From Brevibacterium yomogidense (GTDB lineage: Bacteria; Actinomycetota; Actinomycetes; Actinomycetales; Brevibacteriaceae), in the NCBI RefSeq assembly GCF_900163715.1, contig NZ_FWFF01000005.1, positions 124,001 to 188,000 on the forward strand: a DNA stretch of 64,000 nucleotides, in the 5' to 3' direction. Of this stretch, positions 17,701 through 24,369 are shown in pieces. A program made the position numbers and the translations under genes. Numbering within the stretch: the first letter of the stretch is position 1; every line of letters begins with the position of its first letter. The notes under the pieces are model-generated. The model was given only the letters and a program-made list of their open reading frames with translations. It was not told the origin of the DNA and made no database searches.

Positions 17701-19580
17701 TAGTCCGCGCCTGCGTCGACGACCATCTGGGCGTAGCCGGCCTGCTTCTGGGTGATCCGGTCCGTGTACTCCCGCCCCCAGTGGCAGTATGCGAGGACGA
17801 ACTCCGCCCCCGCACGGCGCGCTGCGGCGATGTCGGCGCGGACCTTCTCCTCGGAGAAGTGGCTGGCGAACGTCGCGATCCCCTCGTCGGTGAAGTTCGC
17901 CTGCTTCATCTTCTGTCGAGCGGGATCGAGGTACGCGACGACCGCGATGCGCATCCCACGGATGTCGAAGAGGATATGGCGCGGCTCGTCGATATGGGCG
18001 TACATCCCACCGTGGATGAGTTCAGCGCTGTTGAGCGCGGCGAGCGTCTCGAGCACGCCCTTCGTGCCCGTGTCGAACATGTGGTTCTGCGCGTTCATGA
18101 CGACGTCGAAGCCCGCATTGCGCACCGCGGAGAGGAAGGCCGGAGGCGCATTCAGATTGGGCCGGTCCTCGACGTAGCGGGACAGGTGCATGTACTCGTA
18201 GGACGGCGCGATCATCGCCTCGAGATTTCCGATCGACAGATCGGCCGGGGCGAGGAGCTCCTCGATGTCATCGAAGGCTCCCTCGAATCCATAGCGTCCC
18301 TCGCGCCGGGCCCAATGCTGCTGGAAGATGCCGCACATGAGGTCGCCGACCATCGAGATGGTCACGTCCCCCGCGCCGCGGTCCTCCGCAGGACGGTAGA
18401 CCCCGCCGTCGCGCACGAAACGGCTCGACTCGACCGGCGGGGCGTCGGCCGACGCGTCATCGCGGACGATCTCATGAGTCGGGGGACGCACCTCGTATCG
18501 CTCAACGAAGTCCTCCATCGAGTCCGCAGACTCGAGGAGCTCCTCGACAGTGAGCCCCTGGTCACTGCCGAATACCGATGTGATCACCGTCGACGGTGTG
18601 GAGACGGGCTCGACGGCGAGGGCACGCTCTCGCGCGTACGTGAGCGCCGCAGACCCTTCGGCTCCGACCACGGTGGTCGCTGCGTCAATCACCGCGTCGC
18701 CGAATGTCTGCGTGTTCTCCGGGACCCGCAGCCGTGCGAGAGCACGGCAGCCCGCGAAGGCGCGGTCGCCGATCGTCGACACGTTCGAGTGCAGCCACAC
18801 GGACTCCAGCGATGAGCACCCCTCGAACGACGAGGCGGGGATCTCGGTCACCTGGAACGGGACGACGATGCGCCGCAGCGAGGCGCATCCGCGGAACGCC
18901 TCGTCTCCCATGTGGACCAGGTTCGTCGGCAGTGCCTCCTCCACCATGGTCCGGTCCACAGCCAGGACGGTGCCGATGCCGCGCTTCACGTAGTGCGGCA
19001 CGGTCTCCAGCGCGCTGCAGTCGGCGAACGCCCGTCGAGCGATGCGCGTGAGGTCCGCGGGCAGCCACACGGTCCGAAGCGACGTGCACCCCTCGAAGGC
19101 CTGCGCGTTGACGACCTGGAGATCGGAGGGGAGCTCGACCTCTGTGAGACCCGTGCAGCCGGCGAAGGCCTCGGCGCCCACTGTGATGATCGTTTCGGGC
19201 AGCGTCACCGCAGTCAGACCGGTGCGGTCCTTGAAGGCCCCCTTGCCGATGACGGTGACCGGGACGCCCTCGACGTCGCTGTGGACGGCGGACTCGGTGG
19301 CGTCCGGTCGCACACCCACTACCTTCATCCCGCTCGCTGTCGGGCGATAGGAGACCCCGTCGAGCTCGACCGTGCGGGTCATCGGGGCCCGCTCTTCAGC
19401 CGGCCTCGCGAGAGGCGCGGCCTGCGAGGCGTCCTGCCCCGACGAGACGTCGGCCCGTTCGGTGCGCTCCTCCTTCTGCATGGAGTCGGTGAATGCGCCC
19501 ACTCCGCGCTTGACGGATCTGAGAGTGCTCGACACCGTCCGTGCGACCCTGTGTCCCGGTGTCCTCTTGTCGTCAGCCAC
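14709..19580 (-). CDS. Giant fusion: BspA-type LRR + CapA + degenerate CapA + MurF-like ligase
   Basis: 1623 aa, no signal peptide or membrane segment. Order: basic N-terminus (1-65); LRR_5/BspA repeats (about 105-310); intact CapA domain (about 405-715; MVGDLMCG, GNLEAM, AQNHMFDTG, YCHWGREY, GSHSHCPQPY); second CapA-like domain (about 812-1105) in which every metal motif is lost (MCGGSLTY, ANPYNLDGG, YLDCRAIG, CTLPN); and a full Mur ligase (about 1185-1620) with P-loop VTGTAGKTTTKE, NYNTMRTA, SIGEAHLEQMGS and DAYNSNPISLE, which is MurF-type. Mur ligases form amide bonds with ATP; CapB of poly-gamma-glutamate systems is a related ligase, so this resembles a CapB-CapA pair in one chain. Start GTG 19580, with GAGAGGAG six bases upstream. 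It is not the housekeeping murF, which normally lies in the dcw cluster. Confidence 0.85.
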   Translation of the reverse strand: MADDKRTPGHRVARTVSSTLRSVKRGVGAFTDSMQKEERTERADVSSGQDASQAAPLARPAEERAPMTRTVELDGVSYRPTASGMKVVGVRPDATESAVHSDVEGVPVTVIGKGAFKDRTGLTAVTLPETIITVGAEAFAGCTGLTEVELPSDLQVVNAQAFEGCTSLRTVWLPADLTRIARRAFADCSALETVPHYVKRGIGTVLAVDRTMVEEALPTNLVHMGDEAFRGCASLRRIVVPFQVTEIPASSFEGCSSLESVWLHSNVSTIGDRAFAGCRALARLRVPENTQTFGDAVIDAATTVVGAEGSAALTYARERALAVEPVSTPSTVITSVFGSDQGLTVEELLESADSMEDFVERYEVRPPTHEIVRDDASADAPPVESSRFVRDGGVYRPAEDRGAGDVTISMVGDLMCGIFQQHWARREGRYGFEGAFDDIEELLAPADLSIGNLEAMIAPSYEYMHLSRYVEDRPNLNAPPAFLSAVRNAGFDVVMNAQNHMFDTGTKGVLETLAALNSAELIHGGMYAHIDEPRHILFDIRGMRIAVVAYLDPARQKMKQANFTDEGIATFASHFSEEKVRADIAAARRAGAEFVLAYCHWGREYTDRITQKQAGYAQMVVDAGADYVFGSHSHCPQPYTVMRSQDGRRVPVVYSGGNFLSDITRSKPITDDTFVASLTLTRDAEGRVVIADDGYTPCRILTSRSFRGYSRVVPLEKLLDGAYDYSPVDAEADIRRIEATMGHQYARLQGTGGPAVTRDGSGPAADEDAALVEAYSLREPPFAVQQAEQPQDDADFVRDDADGVWKRTRDAARGEAVIMCGGSLTYDRSLERNAHAGDAYEFRTHFRHVRAVLEEADLAVGSLGTMVADMFPAMSTLPKRYVGRHYVNARSEYVDALAYAGFDCLALANPYNLDGGVRGVSATERAVRDHGVVPSGLGRERNPVFDVNGVRIAVLSHTVNAYRVREVVTAEGATELLNVLDEDAVRQTISDARAAGAQFVLSYLDCRAIGTQLRRTDRLEAAKIMAECGADYVVCTLPNVVSKYVSHMTSDGRTVPIATGLGTLMAGSGSGAETASALLRIAVRPGEDGGMVVDDSYIPLQRFHAYRGARGPVVAAHEYYNPDFAAEEFGDGPSQLAARLGDGIGLDRSRRVKIHSHYRPQMSPAQVAEVIGARFTETDRQTLGEAMEEPVHSIVVRPDDLAPGCIAVLAKRATHGRNFDEISIEAAVEAGALMTVSEEPHDDLPTLLVDDPWTAMCDVTAAIREQYSPFTVAVTGTAGKTTTKEMLAEVFERHFRTLNVEGNYNTMRTAGLVVQKLAADDEAYIQEVHGGSLGAARMLSTVISPDVCLITSIGEAHLEQMGSLEAIVEGKMQIIDGMRPGGTLILNDDSPHLQAQTPDVRTVRYSLQDRDVDYRARDIRRVGDALEFEIVAPDGVHFAVVNSRGMHNVSNVLGVFAAGREAGIPAQTIIAGISRYRPSSTRQNLVQVGGYSLLVDAYNSNPISLESGVETLCEIPIANGGRRVAVLGDMGEQGERFEENHRAAGDMLAQYPVDLVLSSGPGMKLAAERLRSQGTATHHYDDFDALAASLHSEISPEDVVLFKAAGSVDLEKKVVYPVFGRII

Positions 19581-19612
19581 GGCGGGCTCCTCTCGTCCTT
19601 GTCCGCATCGTC

Positions 19613-22600
19613 CTACCGCTTCGGCAGGGAGATGAGCTTGCGCGGCGGGTTCACGTCATAGCCGAAGAGCCGCTTCTTCTTCTCGAGCTTGTACAGCAGG
19701 TAGTCGATGATCTCCGGAGTCAGCTTGTCGATGCGGGGGAAATCGGGGAACCGGTTGATCTCCGGCAGCTTGAACGAATCCTCGGTCATCGCGAGGTCGA
19801 AGCCCAGATACTCCAGCTGCGGGATGCTCTCAGCCATCTCGAGCACCTTCTGCTTCGCGAACTCCCAATTCGGCATCACACCCTCCATGAGCACACCCGT
19901 GTCCGGGTGGCGGGGGCACGGGACCACACGGCCGCCGTCCAGGGCCTGCGCGTTGCCGTAGCGGCCGGATTCGATGTCCACCTCGACCAGCAGACCGCCG
20001 GCTGCAGTGTTGTCGACGTATCCGGACGCGGACGATCCCACCCGCAGGTATGCGTTCCCGATCTGCGGAGTGACACCGTCCTTCTTGAACACCGTCATTC
20101 TGACGGTGTTGACCGACTGGGGATAGATCTCCGCAAGCGTGGGATGCATGACGATGAACTCGGTGATGAGGTACCGGTTCTGCGGATCGGAGATGATGTC
20201 GAGCACCTGCTCGCCGGTCGCCGCTTCGCCGTTCAGCGTGTATCCGCCGTCCTCGTATCCGAGTCGGTAGAACCCGTCGCCATGGGACCCCTCATCGGGC
20301 TTCAGCGCGAGCACGCCCTTGTCACGGGCCAGGCGCAGGACCTCGTCGAAGGTCTCTCCGTACCCCTCCGGCCTGTCCATCATGGGGATCAGATGAGCGC
20401 GACCGCCGCGCTGGCTCGTGTAGTAGTAGTACCCGGGCAGGAACTCGTTGAACTCCGCCGCCACGTACTTGATGCTGATCTTGTCTTCCAGCCAGTACTT
20501 GTACTTCTTGTTGATGTGTCGCAGCCACCGGTACTCGAAGTCGGAGATGAACTGCGTGCGGTTCTCAGGCGTGATGCCGTACTGCGGGATGCGGTAGGAC
20601 AGGAACCCGTTCCGGTACGCCCAGATCTTCGTCTTCAGGGGGACGCCGTTGCGCTGGATGAGGTCGCGCGCCATGTCCTCGAGCCACCGCACGGACTGGT
20701 ACGGGACCAGGCCCTCCGGGTAGAGCGCCCGTGCGAAGCTCCTCCGCAGACGGAGCTTCGCGTTGTGGAGCCACCGCCTGACCCGTGCCTGCAGGGTGTG
20801 GGTGCGCTGGCGCTTCTTCTCGATGTGCTCCCGCAGGAACTCGACGGTCGCCGGGAGGTACGGGAACTCCTTGTTGTACCGCGGAGTGGCCGACACGTTC
20901 GTGATGACCGGACCGCGTGCGCTCAGCGTCACCGTGAATTGCACGAACTTCAGCTGGGGGGCGAACGCGCACAGGTCGACGAGCAGCGACCGGACAGACT
21001 GCCATTCGGCGATCCGACCTGCGAACCGCTGCTCGGTCCCGGGGTGCTTCTCGAGGCACCAGAGCTGTCCGCCGATCACTGCGCGCGCTCCGTCGAAGTC
21101 CCCCGTGTCCGCATCGATGCGCGACTCGAACCGCAGGCGCGCGGACGCCTGCACTGCGGTCTCCTCGTCGCCCTCGACCCACGACTCGGCGGTCGCGTCG
21201 CTGCGCACCTCTGCATCGGCGCGGTGCTCGAGCCGCGAGAGGTACGCGTCGATCTCCTCCGTATCGACCCCGTTCCCGCGCCGCTCGTCGCCGCCGATCA
21301 TGCGGAGGCCCGCGTCGTCCGATTCGACGAGTCGACGGATCTGCGGAGCGTCGACGGAGTCGGTGGCGACGACGAACGCCTCCGCCACCTGGGGGTCCCC
21401 ACCGCCCGGGTTCATCATCGTGACCTGCAGATGCACGTCCCCGCCGTCGACCAGCTCCGTGAGGGGTCCTGCAGGTTCGACCGGCTCGTAGAGGACGAAG
21501 AACTGTCCGCGCACCCGCTGCGTGAGCAGTGCATCGAACTCGTCGTCCGAATACTCCTTGCCGTCGATGGTGAAGGACTCACCCGTGTGCGCCACCATGC
21601 GCGGACGACGGCCGCTCCATGCCGCGGACGCCATCGCGAGTGGGCCGGTCCTCGCCAGCAGGGCGGCCAGCCCCGCGATGTCGGTCCCGCACTCTCGCGC
21701 CTCCGCGGTGAGGGGGACGATGTGGAGACCGCCGTCCCGCTGCATGACCTGGTAGTGCATCGTCTCGAAGCGGTCGGCGAACGGTTCGAAGACGGTGAGG
21801 GACGAGACGCGGTCGCGCACCCACTTCCCGTATGTCTCGTTGAGCGGCTCGGCGAGGAGATAGTCGCGTGTGGAGATGAACTCGCCCGCGTTCTCCGGCG
21901 TGATCCCGAATCTCGACACCGTCGTGGAGACGAATCCCGACCGGTGATGGCGCGCCCGCACGTGTGAGGGCAGGTCTGCGTTGCGACGGTTGTCATTGTT
22001 GATCTGCTTGACCCAGAGGTGTGCCATCCGACGGCTGAAACCCGTCGATCGCAGCTGGAACGCGTGCACCTTCCTCTTGAGGCGGTGCATGCGCGTGCGC
22101 GCCCTCCGCACCGTCGCGCCCATGCCCAGCGAGTACTCGCGCACTGCCGACGCGTCCTCGATCGCCGCGGTCAGTCGCGCCCACCCGTCGTCGTCGAGCA
22201 TTCCTGCGCGCGGATACGGCAGCTTCGTCACGATGTCGAGGATCGTGAAGTCGCCGTCGCCCCGCCGCGCACGCACGTCGATCGACAGGAGGCGGAAGCG
22301 GCTCTCGTCCTGCGACAGCAGGCGCTCGACCCCTGACACCAGTGCTGCGGGGACGTCCGAGCGGCGCTCAGCTCGCGTCGCCTTCGCACCGCGCTTCCCC
22401 CTCCGGCGCTCGGCCGCGATGACGCGCGCGGGGGCCAGGCCCTCGCGCGCCGCGAGCAGGCGGAAGACGTCGCCGGTGTCCGCGGTCCGTTCCCGGAGCA
22501 CGACGCAGCGACGCTCCGCCGCGAGCTCGTCGAGGCGTGCGAGGACTGCGCTGTCCGAGGCCGGTGCACCATCGGTGGCCGCCACGCTGTCCGAGGCGTC

Positions 22601-23158
22601 CGCACCCTCGATGCGGAACGACTCCCCGTCCCAGGCGAGGACGACCCCGTCGCCCGCGCCCCACTGCACCGGAGCGACGCGCACGCTCTTCTCCCTGCGC
22701 ACGAGCTCCAGCAGATCCGTGCCCGTCGGCCCGAGGTCCGCGGGGTAGGCGCGCAGACGCACGACCTCCAGCCCCTCGCGTCCTCGGGAGATCGTGCAGA
22801 GGATCGTCGGAGTGCTGGCGGTGATGCCAGGAACCACGCGATCGGCGATGATGCGGCTGCGCAGCCAGGACCGGCGGGCGTCGAACGGCTGACGTGCGTA
22901 GAAATCGCGCTCGGAGATCCGGGCGACCGGGGTGTTCTGCGCGGAGCGCAGCTCGTGCGCGGGCAGGGAGTCACCCGATCCGTGGGCGCGCACGAGGTCC
23001 GCCGCGCGCGTGAAGCCGTGCTGCTTCCAGTCACGGGCGATGGTGCCCACCCATTCATCCGCCGCAGTCTCGGAGAAGCCCTGGCGACGCAGGAAGCGCC
23101 GCCCGACGACCCTCGGCGCTCGCCTGGCCAGCGTCCGGACCCTCTCCATCTGCTCCAC
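19613..23158 (-). CDS. Triple-repeat sugar-transfer-associated ATP-grasp protein
   Basis: 1181 aa built from three copies of the ATPgrasp_ST module (about 15-340, 365-770, 810-1181). Each begins with a helical region, then an ITPENxxxFISxxDY-like strand and a C-terminal ATP-grasp half. Only copy 3 looks active: VLALKPDEGSHGDGFYRLG, LITEFIVMHP, SVNTVRMTVF and LPEINRFPDF. In copy 2 the corresponding loop reads PLAMASAAWSGRRPRMV and in copy 1 VRVAPVQWGAGDGVVLAW, so the catalytic lysine is gone. ATPgrasp_ST proteins occur in exopolysaccharide loci and are thought to attach amino or acyl groups to sugars. The gene starts (GTG) 3 bases after the related 394 aa gene stops and precedes the 1623 aa fusion by 32 bases. 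Confidence 0.85.
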   Translation of the reverse strand: MEQMERVRTLARRAPRVVGRRFLRRQGFSETAADEWVGTIARDWKQHGFTRAADLVRAHGSGDSLPAHELRSAQNTPVARISERDFYARQPFDARRSWLRSRIIADRVVPGITASTPTILCTISRGREGLEVVRLRAYPADLGPTGTDLLELVRREKSVRVAPVQWGAGDGVVLAWDGESFRIEGADASDSVAATDGAPASDSAVLARLDELAAERRCVVLRERTADTGDVFRLLAAREGLAPARVIAAERRRGKRGAKATRAERRSDVPAALVSGVERLLSQDESRFRLLSIDVRARRGDGDFTILDIVTKLPYPRAGMLDDDGWARLTAAIEDASAVREYSLGMGATVRRARTRMHRLKRKVHAFQLRSTGFSRRMAHLWVKQINNDNRRNADLPSHVRARHHRSGFVSTTVSRFGITPENAGEFISTRDYLLAEPLNETYGKWVRDRVSSLTVFEPFADRFETMHYQVMQRDGGLHIVPLTAEARECGTDIAGLAALLARTGPLAMASAAWSGRRPRMVAHTGESFTIDGKEYSDDEFDALLTQRVRGQFFVLYEPVEPAGPLTELVDGGDVHLQVTMMNPGGGDPQVAEAFVVATDSVDAPQIRRLVESDDAGLRMIGGDERRGNGVDTEEIDAYLSRLEHRADAEVRSDATAESWVEGDEETAVQASARLRFESRIDADTGDFDGARAVIGGQLWCLEKHPGTEQRFAGRIAEWQSVRSLLVDLCAFAPQLKFVQFTVTLSARGPVITNVSATPRYNKEFPYLPATVEFLREHIEKKRQRTHTLQARVRRWLHNAKLRLRRSFARALYPEGLVPYQSVRWLEDMARDLIQRNGVPLKTKIWAYRNGFLSYRIPQYGITPENRTQFISDFEYRWLRHINKKYKYWLEDKISIKYVAAEFNEFLPGYYYYTSQRGGRAHLIPMMDRPEGYGETFDEVLRLARDKGVLALKPDEGSHGDGFYRLGYEDGGYTLNGEAATGEQVLDIISDPQNRYLITEFIVMHPTLAEIYPQSVNTVRMTVFKKDGVTPQIGNAYLRVGSSASGYVDNTAAGGLLVEVDIESGRYGNAQALDGGRVVPCPRHPDTGVLMEGVMPNWEFAKQKVLEMAESIPQLEYLGFDLAMTEDSFKLPEINRFPDFPRIDKLTPEIIDYLLYKLEKKKRLFGYDVNPPRKLISLPKR

Positions 23159-23161
23159 CGC

Positions 23162-24346
23162 TCAGACCTCTTCCACGACGGGTACCGATGCGTCCCCGTT
23201 CTCAGCGGGCGCCTCCGCCAGCAGCCGGGTCTTCACACCGCGCTTGCTGTAGTAGTTCCGCACCCGCGGATCGTCGAACAGCGGGGCGTGCGACTGCATG
23301 ACGTTCAGGCCGGTGTTCACGTTCGCCTCGAGGACGACGGGGCCTTCAGGCGAGATGACGATGTCCCAACCGATGTACTCCATGAAGGACAGCGACCGGG
23401 CGGAGTGCAGGACCAGGTCATGCACCTCCTGCCACATCGGGACGCTGACGCCGGTGATCTGCGCTCCGCTGTCCGGATGCGTGTCGAACCATTCCTTGAC
23501 GTCGCCGTCCGGCAGGCGTGTCGCCCTTCCCAGGCGGCCCGTCTCCAGATCCACGCGGGCGCTCAGCCCACCGCGGGTCCAGTTGTCCGCAGGCGCGGAG
23601 CGCCGGCAGCCGATCCGCTGGACCGCCATGGCGATGAACGGCTCGTTGCCGTTCTCCAGGTCCACCATCGTGAGGACCCGCAGCGTGTTCACGGAGTCCG
23701 CGAAGAGCGCGGCCTGGTCCGGGTGCTGGATGAGTCCGCGCTCGATGATCATCGGCTTGGGCTGGACCGCGAACACCGATGCCGCAGAGCCCTTCGTCCG
23801 CTGCACGCCGTCGACCGCCCACGTCCTGTCAGACGTGCGCTCCACGGCGTGGATGTTGTTTCCCTCCGCGCCGGCGAGAACCTTGAAGAACACCGTCTCC
23901 GCCTGCTCCATCGACTCGAGGTAGTCGACGACGCTCATCCGTCCCTCCCCCGGGAAGAAGTGCACGAGTCCGCGGGAGAAGACACCGATCAGCTCCGGTG
24001 AGCGGATGTCCATCGACCGCAGCAGCAGGTGCGTCGACAGCTTGTTGTTGATGATGTCCTGCAGACGCGCGTGCACCATGTTCTTCGTGCGGAAGTACCG
24101 GTGGACGTCCGACACGTAGCGGTTCGGATCGTTGCCCTGCTCCAGTTCGTAGAGCACGGCGCTGCGGGACAGGAATCCCTTCAGCCACCAGCGCGGCCGC
24201 CGCATGGTGAACGGCACGTCCCACTGCATCTCCTTGCGCCAGAGCTTCTTCAGCGCGATCTGGAAGACCCTCGCCGCCCGATACTTGCGGAACGCCCACC
24301 CGAAGGGGGCCCTGATCCGCTTGATGGCAGCGCGTGCAGGGTTCAT
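23162..24346 (-). CDS. Sugar-transfer-associated ATP-grasp protein
   Basis: 394 aa single-module ATPgrasp_ST protein. The N-terminal third is basic (R/K/W-rich). The catalytic half shows TVFFKVLAGAEGNNIHAVE (ATP loop), SVNTLRVLTMVD, ARVDLETGRLG and VVLEANVNTGLNVMQ (metal-binding acidic/Asn pair), ending in a run typical of the family (SHAPLFDDPRVRNYY). Predicted cytoplasmic ligase acting on a sugar or polyprenol-linked intermediate. An upstream TTG at 24352 has AAGGAG six bases before it and may be the real start, giving two more residues; I list the ATG at 24346. It lies 23 bases after the glycosyltransferase gene and directly before the 1181 aa triple-repeat relative. Confidence 0.82.
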   Translation of the reverse strand: MNPARAAIKRIRAPFGWAFRKYRAARVFQIALKKLWRKEMQWDVPFTMRRPRWWLKGFLSRSAVLYELEQGNDPNRYVSDVHRYFRTKNMVHARLQDIINNKLSTHLLLRSMDIRSPELIGVFSRGLVHFFPGEGRMSVVDYLESMEQAETVFFKVLAGAEGNNIHAVERTSDRTWAVDGVQRTKGSAASVFAVQPKPMIIERGLIQHPDQAALFADSVNTLRVLTMVDLENGNEPFIAMAVQRIGCRRSAPADNWTRGGLSARVDLETGRLGRATRLPDGDVKEWFDTHPDSGAQITGVSVPMWQEVHDLVLHSARSLSFMEYIGWDIVISPEGPVVLEANVNTGLNVMQSHAPLFDDPRVRNYYSKRGVKTRLLAEAPAENGDASVPVVEEV

Positions 24347-24369
24347 CGACAACTGGTGCTCCTTCTGTC

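Noticed and set aside
15510..18815. A 1101-codon open frame on the plus strand, opposite the 1623 aa fusion gene
   Set aside because: It is the antisense shadow of a high-GC gene. It has Arg/His/Val/Asp-rich composition without any domain, while the minus strand shows clear LRR and CapA motifs.
19541..21967. An 808-codon plus-strand frame opposite the triple ATP-grasp gene
   Set aside because: Same reason: composition is typical of antisense frames in GC-rich DNA and the minus strand carries the conserved motifs.
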